Source of the DNA: Polymorphobacter megasporae
GTDB lineage: Bacteria; Pseudomonadota; Alphaproteobacteria; Sphingomonadales; Sphingomonadaceae
Direction: 5' to 3'
DNA length: 64,000 bases
Assembly (NCBI RefSeq): GCF_018982885.2
Contig: NZ_CP081848.1
Span: 62,001-126,000, forward strand
Positions within the stretch are counted from its first letter, which is position 1. Every line of letters begins with the position of its first letter. The notes beneath the pieces were generated by a model. It saw nothing but the letters and a program-made list of their open reading frames with translations, ran no database searches and had not been told where the DNA came from. Below are positions 8,510 through 16,473 of this stretch, piece by piece. The position numbers were made by a program, and so were the translations under genes.

Positions 8510-9724
8510 ATGGCGGCATTCGTCTATCGCGCGGTCGACGCGCTCGGCCAGACCCAGCGCGGGGTCGTCGAGGCGAGCAGCGCGACCGGCGCGCGCCGCC
8601 TGCTGCGCGATCGCAGCCTGCTGCCGGTGTCGGTCGAGGCGACCCGCGCCGCTGTCACGACCCCGCGCCCGGCGCTGTTCGGCCCGAAGATCGGGGCGAA
8701 GGCGCTGTCGACGCTGACCCGCCAGCTGGCGACGCTCGTCGGCACCGACATCCGCGTCGAGGAGGCGTTGCGCCTCGTCGCGGCGCAGGCGGCGGCGACC
8801 CCGGTTGCCGAACTGCTGCTCAACGTCCGCGGGCGGATCCTCGACGGCGGCAGCTTCGCCACCGCATTGGCCGAGCATCCGGCGGTGTTCCCCGAGTTCT
8901 TCCGCGCCTCGGTCGCGGCGGGCGAGCAGTCGGGCAAGCTGCCGCAGGTCCTCGCCCACCTCGCCGACTTCGTCGACAGCCGCTACCGCGCGGCGAACAA
9001 GCTCCAGCTCGCCTTGCTCTACCCGGCGCTCCTCGGCGTCGTCTCGTTCGGCATGATGACGCTGCTGCTGATCTACGTCGTCCCCGACATCACGCGGGTG
9101 TTCATCTCGCGCGGCGCCGAGCTGCCGTTCCTGACGCGGGCGCTGATCGCGATCAGCTGGGCGGTGTCGCACTTCGGCCTCGTCGCGCTGGTGATCATCG
9201 CCGGAGCCATCATCGCCACGCGACGCTGGCTCGCGGTTCCCGCCAACCGGCTGCGCTTCCACCAGTTCATCGCCACGACCCGGCCATTCTCGGGCTTCAG
9301 CCGCCAGCTCAACGCCGCGCGCTTCGCCGGAAGCCTCGCGACGCTCGTCCAGAGCGACGTCCCGCTCGTCGACGCGATCGCCACCGCCGCCGCGGTCACC
9401 CCCAATATGTTCGTCCGCAAGCAAGCCCTCGAGGTGGCGACGCGGGTGCGTGAGGGGACCAGCCTCCACCGCGCGATGGACGAGGCGCGGGTGTTCCCGC
9501 CGATGCTCGTCGCGATCGTCGCGAGCGGCGAGAGCAGCGGCAGGCTCGGCCCGGTCCTCGCGCGCGCCGGGGTCGATCTCGACCGCGATCTCGACTCGCT
9601 GGTGGCGACGCTGATGGGGCTGATCGAGCCCGCGGTGCTGCTGACGATGGGCGGGGTCGTGCTGCTGATGGTGCTGTCGATCCTGCTGCCGATCATCAAC
9701 CTCAACAACCTAGCCGGGCAATGA
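8510..9724 (+). CDS. gspF: Type II secretion polytopic membrane protein GspF
   Basis: A 404-residue inner-membrane platform protein. It opens with FVYRAVDALGQTQRGVVEA, the usual start of GspF/PilC proteins. Two repeated cytoplasmic GspF domains follow (LTRQLATLVGTDIRVEEAL, and NAARFAGSLATLVQSDVPL later), with three membrane segments at about residues 170-190, 220-240 and 375-400. The gene starts 12 nt after gspE and ends the plus-strand gspLMEF run. Its 3' end faces the 3' end of the minus-strand gspN, only 5 nt away. Confidence 0.96.
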   Translation: MAAFVYRAVDALGQTQRGVVEASSATGARRLLRDRSLLPVSVEATRAAVTTPRPALFGPKIGAKALSTLTRQLATLVGTDIRVEEALRLVAAQAAATPVAELLLNVRGRILDGGSFATALAEHPAVFPEFFRASVAAGEQSGKLPQVLAHLADFVDSRYRAANKLQLALLYPALLGVVSFGMMTLLLIYVVPDITRVFISRGAELPFLTRALIAISWAVSHFGLVALVIIAGAIIATRRWLAVPANRLRFHQFIATTRPFSGFSRQLNAARFAGSLATLVQSDVPLVDAIATAAAVTPNMFVRKQALEVATRVREGTSLHRAMDEARVFPPMLVAIVASGESSGRLGPVLARAGVDLDRDLDSLVATLMGLIEPAVLLTMGGVVLLMVLSILLPIINLNNLAGQ

Positions 9725-9729
9725 CCGCG

Positions 9730-10458
9730 TCAGAGCTCGATTTCGAGGTCGCTCGCGCCGGTCGAGCCGGGAATCAGCGCCGCCCCGGCCGCGGTGGTAT
9801 GGAGCCGCAGGACGCCGTTCTCGAGGGTCAGGTCGGCGAGCGGCTGCGCGCGGTTGGCCCATGGCGTGACCGTTGCGGTGGTGCGGTCGCCGCTCGTGAC
9901 GAAGGTCGCGACGAGGCGCGGCACCGCGCGCGCCGCCCCGGCAAGTCGGCCGCTGCACGACCCCGCCTCGGTGGTGAGGCTCCCCGACGCGGCCTGATGC
10001 TTCGGCGCGAGGGCGACGCGGTCGAGCGCGAGATGACTGCCAAAGTCGCACGCGAATGGCAGCGACGGCGCGGCGAGCGCGACCAGCGGCCAGCCGATCC
10101 GGCCGCGCACCGCATCGAGCCCGACCCCGGCGAAGGGCCCCCAGCGCGCCGCGCCCTCGACCGCGCTCCCCGGTCCGTCGATCGTCCAGCGCCCGGCGAC
10201 CCCCGCCGAGCCGAGCGAGTCGAGCAGCGACGCGTGCCACGCCGCGACATGGCCCGAGCCGAGCGCCGCCTCCCCGCGCCAGACCGTCCCGGCGGCATCG
10301 ACGCCGCGCGGCACGACCAGCCGCGCCGGCAGCGCCGCGACCAGCGCCGCCGCGTAGACGACGACGCCCAGCGCGGCGAGCAGCCACCACGAGACAGGAT
10401 CAGCCGATGATCGAGCGCCGGGTTCTGCTGCGAACGGCGTGGCTGGCGACGCTGGCAT
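9730..10458 (-). CDS. gspN: Type II secretion protein GspN
   Basis: A protein of about 242 residues with one N-terminal membrane helix (WWLLAALGVVVYAAALVAAL) and a periplasmic domain. It carries the GspN features LPARLVVP, GTVWRGEA and a late TLENGVLRLH segment. GspN is an accessory bitopic T2SS component, absent from some systems. The only Met in frame is at 10458, so its 5' end overlaps the divergent LpoA-like gene by 52 nt. A shorter non-ATG start cannot be excluded. It is alone on the minus strand between two plus-strand gsp runs. Confidence 0.82.
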   Translation of the reverse strand: MPASPATPFAAEPGARSSADPVSWWLLAALGVVVYAAALVAALPARLVVPRGVDAAGTVWRGEAALGSGHVAAWHASLLDSLGSAGVAGRWTIDGPGSAVEGAARWGPFAGVGLDAVRGRIGWPLVALAAPSLPFACDFGSHLALDRVALAPKHQAASGSLTTEAGSCSGRLAGAARAVPRLVATFVTSGDRTTATVTPWANRAQPLADLTLENGVLRLHTTAAGAALIPGSTGASDLEIEL

Positions 10459-11414
10459 CGGCGTGTTCCCCGGTCTGGGCGGCGGCGAAGGGCGACGACC
10501 GCGCGCTCGCCGCGCTGCTGCTGCCGCTGACCGGCCCCAGCGCCGATCTCGCGCGGAGCATGCAGCATGCGGCGGCCCTCGCGCAACCGCCGGGGGCGAC
10601 GAAGAACACCCTCGTCGTGTTCGACACCGGCAGCACGCCCGACGGCGCGGCGGCGGCGGCGGGGCTTGCGGTCAAGCGCGGCGTGCCGCTGATCGTCGGG
10701 CCGCTGTTCGCCGCGCAGGTCGCGCCGGTGGTCAAGGCGGCGGGCGGCATCCCCGTCGTCGCGCTGTCGAACGACGCGGGCGGCAGCGGCGGCTTCGCCC
10801 TCGGCGTCACCCCGGCGCAGACCGTCGGCGCGATCCTGAGCTATGCCCGGTCGAGGGGAGTCCGGCGCGTCGCGCTCGCCCCCGGAACGACGCGCTGGGA
10901 CAATCTCGCCGCCGCGGTGGCGCGGCGGCAGGCGGCAGAACTCGGCCTGACCCTGACCGATTATGCGCCCGGGGCGACGCCCGACGCGGTCCTCGTCACC
11001 GGCGACGCCGACGCGCTCGCTGGGGTGGCGCGGGGGGTGCAGGGAAGCGGCGTCCAGTTGCTCGGCACCTATCAGGGCATGGCGCTGTCGGGCGCGGGAC
11101 TCGCAGCGATCGAGGGGGCATGGCTCGCCGCCCCCGACCCCGATGGCTTCGCCGACTTCGCCCGCCGCTTCGAAACCGCGTTCGGCAACCCGCCGGGGCT
11201 CGTCGCGGGCCTCGCGTACGACGCCGTCGGCATCGCCCGGACACTGCGGACGAGCGGCCACCTCGACCGCGACGGGCTGACCGGGTCGGCGGGGTTCGCC
11301 GGGGTCACCGGCGCGGTCCGCTTCGCCGCCGACGGCACCGCGACCCGCGAACTCGCGATCCTCGTCGCCGAGGGCGGGGCCTTCCGCACGGTCGCCCACA
11401 GCCAGTCGGCGTGA
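10407..11414 (+). CDS. LpoA-like / type I periplasmic-binding protein in the T2SS cluster
   Basis: A 335-residue exported protein. A signal peptide (RRVLLRTAWLATLASACSPVWAAA) precedes a type I periplasmic-binding fold: an opening ALLLPLTGPSADLARSMQHA, a central PLIVGPLFAAQVAPV, and ALSNDAGG. This layout resembles the C-terminal domain of LpoA, the activator of penicillin-binding proteins, and Leu/Ile/Val-binding proteins. The Cys in ASAC lacks the usual Leu at -3, so lipidation is doubtful. Its stop overlaps the gspJ start (GTGA), which suggests a job linked to secretion, perhaps opening peptidoglycan. That role is inference. Confidence 0.75.
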   Translation: MIERRVLLRTAWLATLASACSPVWAAAKGDDRALAALLLPLTGPSADLARSMQHAAALAQPPGATKNTLVVFDTGSTPDGAAAAAGLAVKRGVPLIVGPLFAAQVAPVVKAAGGIPVVALSNDAGGSGGFALGVTPAQTVGAILSYARSRGVRRVALAPGTTRWDNLAAAVARRQAAELGLTLTDYAPGATPDAVLVTGDADALAGVARGVQGSGVQLLGTYQGMALSGAGLAAIEGAWLAAPDPDGFADFARRFETAFGNPPGLVAGLAYDAVGIARTLRTSGHLDRDGLTGSAGFAGVTGAVRFAADGTATRELAILVAEGGAFRTVAHSQSA

Positions 11415-11962
11415 CCCGCCCGGAGCCCGACGCCGGCTTCACCCTGATCGAGGTCATCGTCGCGCTGGCGCTGTTCGCGATCATCGCGCTCGCCGGGGTC
11501 GCGCTCGTCGACACCGTCCTCGGCGCGCAGGCGCGGACCGCGGGGCGGCTCGACCGGCTCGGCGACCTGCAGCGCGCGATGGTCGTCGTCGCCCGCGACT
11601 TCACCGGGATCGCCGACGCGCCGCTGACCGGGAGCGCGACCGGCGTCGGCTTCGACCGCCACGTCGACGGCGGCGCGATCGGCATCAGCTACCGGCTCGC
11701 GGGCGACGTCTTCGAGCGGATCGACGGCGGCCGGACGCAGGTCGTCCTCGACCATGTCGCCGCGGTCCGCTGGCAGTATTACGCGCTCCCCGGCGGCTGG
11801 CAGGAGCGCTGGCCGGCGAGCGACGCGCAGGCGCGGGCGTGGCCGCTCGCGGTCGCGGTCGAGGTCGACCTCGCCGGCCCCGGCCTGAGCGGCACCCTCC
11901 GCCGGGTCATCGACCTGCCTGTCCGCCCGCTGCCGCCCGGCGCAGTGGCGGCGCTCCCTTGA
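11411..11962 (+). CDS. gspJ: Type II secretion minor pseudopilin GspJ
   Basis: A 183-residue minor pseudopilin. A short leader (MTRPEPDAG) precedes the cleavage site and helix G^FTLIEVIVALALFAIIALAGVAL with Glu at +5. It continues with the GspJ-type region LGDLQRAMVVVARDF and a C-terminal beta domain including VRWQYYALPGGWQERWP. GTG 11411 overlaps the upstream stop as GTGA. GspJ forms the pseudopilus tip with GspI and GspK. Confidence 0.9.
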   Translation: MTRPEPDAGFTLIEVIVALALFAIIALAGVALVDTVLGAQARTAGRLDRLGDLQRAMVVVARDFTGIADAPLTGSATGVGFDRHVDGGAIGISYRLAGDVFERIDGGRTQVVLDHVAAVRWQYYALPGGWQERWPASDAQARAWPLAVAVEVDLAGPGLSGTLRRVIDLPVRPLPPGAVAALP

Positions 11963-12762
11963 TCCTGATCAACGTCCTCGCGATCGTCGCGGTCGCGGTC
12001 GCGGCGGTGATGCTGATGCTCGGCAGCGAGGACCCCGCCCTCGACCGCGCGATCCGGCTGCGCGAGGCGGCACAGGCGCTCGCGGTGACGCGCGGCGGCG
12101 AGCTGTCGGCGGTTGCAGCGCTCCGCCGCGACATGGTGGCCGCGCCCGATACCGACAACCGCAACGAGGCGTGGGCGAAGGTCGCGCAAACCCCGACCGC
12201 GATCGAAGGCGGCACGTTTGCGCTCGCGATTGCCGACGCGCAGGGCCGCTTCAACGTCAACGCGGCGGGCGGGAGCGGCGAGCCGGTGCTCGCGGCGATC
12301 ACCACCGCGCTGCGCCTCGACCCCGACATCGCCAGCCGCATCGCCAAATCGATCGCCGAGCGCGGGCGCGTCGCCGACCTCGGCGAACTGACCCGCGCCG
12401 AGATCGACCCGGCGACGATCGCCAAGCTCCGGCCGTACGTCACCGCGCTGCCCGCCCGCGCCGACGTCAACGTCAACGCCGCCTCCCCCGAACTGCTCGG
12501 CATCATCGTCGGCGACCGGGTCGGCGGGCGCATCCTCGCCGACCGCCGCGACCGTGCCGGGCTGCTGACCCCGACCGATTTCGTCGCGACCGGGCTCAAG
12601 CTGCCCGCCGGGGCGGGGTTCACGTCGGATCACTTCGTCGTGACGACGATCGTGACGATCGGGGGGACGACGCAGACGCTGACGAGCTTGCTCGAACGGC
12701 GACCGGGACGGGTTCCGGTGGTGGTCGCGATCACGCGCTGGCGAGGAGCGCTGCCGGGCTAA
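11959..12762 (+). CDS. gspK: Type II secretion minor pseudopilin GspK, start unusual
   Basis: The largest minor pseudopilin, about 267 residues from TTG 11959. The body is GspK-like: a helical insertion domain with helix-hairpin-helix-type segments (LGELTRAEIDPATIAKLRPYVTALP), VNVNAASPELL, and a C-terminal beta portion. TTG overlaps the gspJ stop (TTGA) but places translation at the first residues of the hydrophobic helix (LILINVLAIVAVAVAAVML), so no leader is made. The same frame reads ARRSGGAP immediately upstream, which looks like a GspK cleavage region. The nearest upstream start is GTG 11839, deep in gspJ. Confidence 0.82.
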   Translation: MILINVLAIVAVAVAAVMLMLGSEDPALDRAIRLREAAQALAVTRGGELSAVAALRRDMVAAPDTDNRNEAWAKVAQTPTAIEGGTFALAIADAQGRFNVNAAGGSGEPVLAAITTALRLDPDIASRIAKSIAERGRVADLGELTRAEIDPATIAKLRPYVTALPARADVNVNAASPELLGIIVGDRVGGRILADRRDRAGLLTPTDFVATGLKLPAGAGFTSDHFVVTTIVTIGGTTQTLTSLLERRPGRVPVVVAITRWRGALPG

Positions 12763-12917
12763 GGTAACAAAGGTAACATTCAACGCATTCTGTTTATTAC
12801 CCTACGCTGCGGCCTAGTAAAATATTGTTGTTGGACGGGGTGCCGCGCTTCACTCGCGATCCAACCCTCGGCTGCTCGCTGTTCGACGATCTTTGATTGC
12901 GGCTGCACCAGTCGCCG

Positions 12918-12940
12918 GGGTGTAGGACAGCGCTTCCTCA
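12918..12940. repeat. 23-bp element, right copy
   Basis: The second copy of the element at 949-971, with 22 of 23 bases identical and the same orientation. It lies between gspK and gspO, and its last three bases are the complement of the gspO stop codon. Together with the left copy it brackets the T2SS island. Confidence 0.6.
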
Positions 12941-13732
12941 ACCCGGCCCGGCAAGCGCAACGATCCACGTTGCCACCGCGAGGAACACCCCGAACGGCAA
13001 TCGCGTCGTCGCGGTGATCCCGCGCCGCCACAGCAGCAACGCGACGACGAGCCCCGACAGCGCCGCCGCGAGCAGCACGATCGGCAACGCCGCCCAACCC
13101 AGCCACGCTCCGCTCGCCGCGAACAATTTGGCGTCGCCGCCTCCAAGCCCCGCGCGCCCGCGAATCATCTGGTATGCGGCCGCGACCCCGGCGAGGCTGA
13201 GATAGCCTGCCGCCGCGCCGATGACATGGCCCGGCAGGTCGTCGGGGGCGAGCCACGCCGTCACCCCCAATCCGGCGGCGACGAGCGGAAGCGTCACGCT
13301 CGACGGCAGCCAGAAATGCTCGGCATCAAGCAGCGCCAGCAGCAGCAGCGCCCAGCCGAGCACCGCAACCGCGACCGCCAGCCGAGGATCGGCAACCGCC
13401 AGCGCCGTCACCGCGCCGATCACCGCCGCGGCAACCTCGACCGCCGGATCGCGCCAGCCGATCGCCGTACCGCAGCGGCGGCACCGCCCGCGCTGGACCG
13501 CGAAGCTCAGCAGCGGCACGAGCTCGATCGGCCCGAGCACCGCGCCGCACCCCGGGCACGCCGATCGCGCCAAGACGATCGGCCGCCCCGCCGGAAGCCG
13601 CACCGAGACCAAGGCGACAAAACTGCCGACGACCGCGCCGACGACGGCGAGGAGCGCCGCGAAGGCGACTGGCGAGAAGGCCAGCACGACCGGGGCATGC
13701 GCGGCGTAGGCGGAGGATATGGGCGCGGTCAC
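12938..13732 (-). CDS. gspO: Prepilin peptidase / N-methyltransferase GspO (A24 family)
   Basis: A polytopic aspartic peptidase of about 264 residues that cleaves and N-methylates the pseudopilins GspG-K. A first membrane helix is followed by the cytoplasmic zinc-binding methylase loop (CPGCG and CRRCG pairs), then several membrane helices. The two catalytic Asp motifs are present: ALLDAEHFWLP and GLGGGDAKL. I chose GTG 13732 because the next residues lead directly into the first helix; the frame is open to 13894. It is convergent with gspK and divergent from the sigma factor gene. Confidence 0.92.
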   Translation of the reverse strand: MTAPISSAYAAHAPVVLAFSPVAFAALLAVVGAVVGSFVALVSVRLPAGRPIVLARSACPGCGAVLGPIELVPLLSFAVQRGRCRRCGTAIGWRDPAVEVAAAVIGAVTALAVADPRLAVAVAVLGWALLLLALLDAEHFWLPSSVTLPLVAAGLGVTAWLAPDDLPGHVIGAAAGYLSLAGVAAAYQMIRGRAGLGGGDAKLFAASGAWLGWAALPIVLLAAALSGLVVALLLWRRGITATTRLPFGVFLAVATWIVALAGPG

Positions 13733-13886
13733 ACCCCTCCGTCGCACGCTTTGCCGCGCGTGTAACCAGATCCGCAACGCGCACGAACCATCGCTCATGC
13801 CCGCACAATCGGCCTTGGGCGTGGGTGGCGCGTATCCGAACCGCCTGGCGCAAACTATGGTCGGCGGCGACCGGCGGGAGTCGCGT

Positions 13887-14432
13887 GTGAACAATGAACA
13901 GTGGGGGTCGCTGATGCTGGCGGCGCAGGCCGGTAACGGCAGCGCGTACCGGCGGCTGCTCGCCGAGGTCCGGCCGTGGCTGCTGCGCTATTATTCGCGC
14001 CGCCTGCCGCCGGGATCGGTCGAGGACGCGGTCCAGGACACGATGATCGCGCTCCACACCAAGCGGCATACCTACGACCCCGCGCGCGCGTTCGGCCCGT
14101 GGCTCGCGGCGATCGCGCGGTATAAATGGATCGACCGGCTGCGCGCGATGAAGCGGAGCGCTGCCGACGAACTTCCCGACGACCTCGCGGTCGGCGACCA
14201 CGAATCGGCGATCACCAGCGCGACCGTCCTCCACGCGCTGCTGGCCGAGTTGAAACCGGCGCAGGCCGAGGCGATCCGGCTGGTCAAGCTCGCCGGGCTC
14301 AGCGTCGACGACGCCGCGACGCGGACCGGACAGTCGCCGAGCCTGATCAAGGTCAATATCCACCGCGGCCTCGCCCGCCTCGCGAAACGGCTCGCGGTCG
14401 AGCCGGTCGAAGGACTTCAAGATGGCGAGTGA
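13887..14432 (+). CDS. ECF-type RNA polymerase sigma factor
   Basis: A 181-residue extracytoplasmic-function sigma factor. Region 2 includes RRLPPGSVEDAVQDTMIALH and ARAFGPWLAAIARYKWIDRLR. Region 4 is the helix-turn-helix near AEAIRLVKLAGLSVDDAA and SPSLIKVNIHRGLARLAKRL. GTG 13887 has GGGAG six bases upstream, so it is preferred over ATG 13857. The next gene starts before this one ends (11-nt overlap) and encodes a likely anti-sigma factor. The targets are not known; position suggests the neighbouring gsp genes or its own operon. Confidence 0.93.
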   Translation: MNNEQWGSLMLAAQAGNGSAYRRLLAEVRPWLLRYYSRRLPPGSVEDAVQDTMIALHTKRHTYDPARAFGPWLAAIARYKWIDRLRAMKRSAADELPDDLAVGDHESAITSATVLHALLAELKPAQAEAIRLVKLAGLSVDDAATRTGQSPSLIKVNIHRGLARLAKRLAVEPVEGLQDGE

Positions 14433-15072
14433 CCTGCATGACCCGCTGATCGACCGGCTCACGGCCGACCTCCAGCCGGTGCGGCGGCGGCTGGCGCGGC
14501 GCGACGCGGCGATCCTCCTCGTGCTGATCGTCGTCGAAGTGGCAGTCTACGTCTGGATCCGCGGGATGCGCGCCGACATGCCGCTGGCGATGGGGCGGAT
14601 GGCGTTCTGGTGGAAGGCGGCAAGCCTGTGCATCCTCGCCGCGATCGGCGCTGCGACCGCGCTCGCCGCCTTCGACCCGACCCGGTCGCCGCGCCGGGGC
14701 CTGCGCGGCTTCGCGGTCGCGGCGGCGGTGGCGATCGCCATCGGCTGGGGCATCGACGCAGCGAGCCACGGCAGCGCCGAACTGATCGCGCGGCTCGACT
14801 GGCGCGAGGGGCTGCGCTGCGTCTTCGCGGTCGTCGTCCTCAGCCTGCCCGCTTTGCTCGCACTCGGGATCCTGATGCGCCGCGGCGCACCGACCGACCC
14901 CGGCGGGACCGCGTCGGCGGTCGGGCTGACCGCCGCGGCATGGGGCGGCGCGGTGTTCGTCGTCGCCTGCCCGCACGACGATCCGCTGTACGTCGCTCTG
15001 TGGTTCTCGGTGGCAATCGCGATCGTCGCGTGGGCCGCACGGCTGATCCTGCCGCGGCTGACGCGGTGGTAG
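14422..15072 (+). CDS. NrsF/DUF1109-type membrane anti-sigma factor
   Basis: A 216-residue protein with a short N-terminal cytoplasmic segment (DPLIDRLTADLQPVRRRL) and six predicted membrane helices, starting with DAAILLVLIVVEVAVYVWI. This is the DUF1109 (NrsF) pattern: an inner-membrane protein that holds its cognate ECF sigma factor until a signal arrives. It overlaps the sigma gene by 11 nt, implying coupled translation. The late motif AACPHDDPLYVALWF-like (VVACPHDDPLYVALWF) is a conserved region of the family. The inducing stress cannot be read from sequence. Confidence 0.88.
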   Translation: MASDLHDPLIDRLTADLQPVRRRLARRDAAILLVLIVVEVAVYVWIRGMRADMPLAMGRMAFWWKAASLCILAAIGAATALAAFDPTRSPRRGLRGFAVAAAVAIAIGWGIDAASHGSAELIARLDWREGLRCVFAVVVLSLPALLALGILMRRGAPTDPGGTASAVGLTAAAWGGAVFVVACPHDDPLYVALWFSVAIAIVAWAARLILPRLTRW

Positions 15073-15147
15073 GAGGGGCGGGTAGGAGGACGGCGCGCTT
15101 AGCGGGCCGAAGATCTTCTACACAACGGTAATCGCGCGGACTGTCAT

Positions 15148-15258
15148 CACGCACCCAGCTGTCATTCCCGCGACCCGAAGGGCAACGCGCTTGCGTAACG
15201 CGGGGACCCATCACCACGAAATTTTGGGGTGATGGGTTCCCGCGTCCGCGGGATGGCG
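15148..15258. repeat. Palindromic intergenic repeat, diverged copy, between convergent genes
   Basis: An inner inverted repeat pairs 15199-15215 with 15228-15244 (17-nt arms, one mismatch). It is flanked by CATTCCCGCG on the left and CCGCGGGATGG on the right. The core GGGGACCCA links it to the cleaner copies at 46518, 50040 and 58127. It sits between the 3' ends of the anti-sigma gene and a DUF2827 gene, so it could act as a two-way transcription stop. Confidence 0.7.
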
Positions 15259-15282
15259 TTGCAGATATACAACGTGGCGTGC

Positions 15283-16473
15283 TCAGTTACGCGGCGGGGC
15301 TGCGAGAACCTGTTCGACCAGCCGTTCGTGGAGCCCGACGTTCACCGGCTCGTCGGGCGCGAGCCGGGCGACCAGCCCCGCGTTCGCCGCCCGGTAGTTC
15401 GCGAGATTGGCGTCGTGCGAATGGAACGCCGCGAGCAGGACCTCGCCCCCGACATCGGCCGCAAAGTCGGGGTAATAATAGCCGTAATCACGCAGAAATT
15501 CGGAGTTGTGCACGAGCGGATAGCCGCCATGTAGAACTTCGTAATACAGATAATTGAGCCCGTTCTGCCAGTGATGCGTAACCACCGCGTCGCAATAATT
15601 GGCGAGGAAGTCGGCCGAGACGAAGCGCGGCTCGAAGCTCATCACCCCGGCCTTGGTCGCGCGCAAGGCACTCGCGAAGCTGAGAAAATGCGGCTGCTCG
15701 CGGTGCTTGGCGGTATTCGAGACATAGACTTCGCGGACCGCATCGGGCTCTCCCCGCCACGCCGCCTCGCACACCAGCATCGCCATGTGGCTGGTTTTCA
15801 TGACCGTAATGTTCGGCTCCATGATGCCGATCCGCCACCCTGCCGCCGCCGGGCGGTAGCCGAAGCGGTCTCCGAGCTTGACCGCACGATTGTCGATGAA
15901 GGTCGGTGCCCAAACCTGCGGCACCGGCTCGACCGGGACCCGGTAGAGCGTCCGGCACCAGCCGGCATAGGTGTGAAGATGCTGCGGCGTCATCCACAAG
16001 ACGTCGTAGCAATCGATGTCGAAATACCGCTCCGCGTCGCCACGGACCGGGCTCGCGGTGATCGCCTCGAGTGAGATCACCGCGCCATTGCCGCCCTTAT
16101 AGCCGACGACGCGGATGCCGCGTGCGCGCAACGCCTTGAGCTCGTCGGCCTCGATGCTCGCGCCGATGATGACGATGACGTCGAGGTCGTCGGCGACCGT
16201 CGCGGTGCGGACGACCGGGACCCCGTCCATGCCGAGGTCGGGCGGCCAGCCGACGAACTCGCCGTCGCCGTGGTTGAGCAGATGGACCCGGCGGCACCCC
16301 GGCGCGGCGGCGAACAGCTGATAGAGGAACACGACGTTCTGGCGCAGGCCGTTTTCGTAAAGGCCGAGTTCGCCGTCCTTGTTGATGAAGATCGTGATGC
16401 CAATCGAGTAGCCGCCAGCCCGGGCGCTGGCCGCTTCGTGCTTCACGGCCTTGCGTCCCCCCGGACCGCTCAC
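15283..16473 (-). CDS. DUF2827 family protein, copy B
   Basis: A protein of 387-396 residues of the DUF2827 family. The core begins at YSIGITIF and has NGLRQNVVFLYQLFAA, an IGASIEADELKALRARG segment, TPQHLHTYAGW, IMEPNITVMKTSHMAMLVCE, and a late HHWQNGLNYLYYEVLHGGYP. The two-lobed pattern with a late sugar-nucleotide-like site resembles GT-B glycosyltransferases; this is inference. GTG 16473 overlaps the upstream stop (GTGA); GTG 16446 is an alternative. No membrane segment is seen. It is a paralogue of the product of 17027-18139 and ends the minus-strand cassette behind the adhesin. Confidence 0.8.
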   Translation of the reverse strand: MSGPGGRKAVKHEAASARAGGYSIGITIFINKDGELGLYENGLRQNVVFLYQLFAAAPGCRRVHLLNHGDGEFVGWPPDLGMDGVPVVRTATVADDLDVIVIIGASIEADELKALRARGIRVVGYKGGNGAVISLEAITASPVRGDAERYFDIDCYDVLWMTPQHLHTYAGWCRTLYRVPVEPVPQVWAPTFIDNRAVKLGDRFGYRPAAAGWRIGIMEPNITVMKTSHMAMLVCEAAWRGEPDAVREVYVSNTAKHREQPHFLSFASALRATKAGVMSFEPRFVSADFLANYCDAVVTHHWQNGLNYLYYEVLHGGYPLVHNSEFLRDYGYYYPDFAADVGGEVLLAAFHSHDANLANYRAANAGLVARLAPDEPVNVGLHERLVEQVLAAPPRN

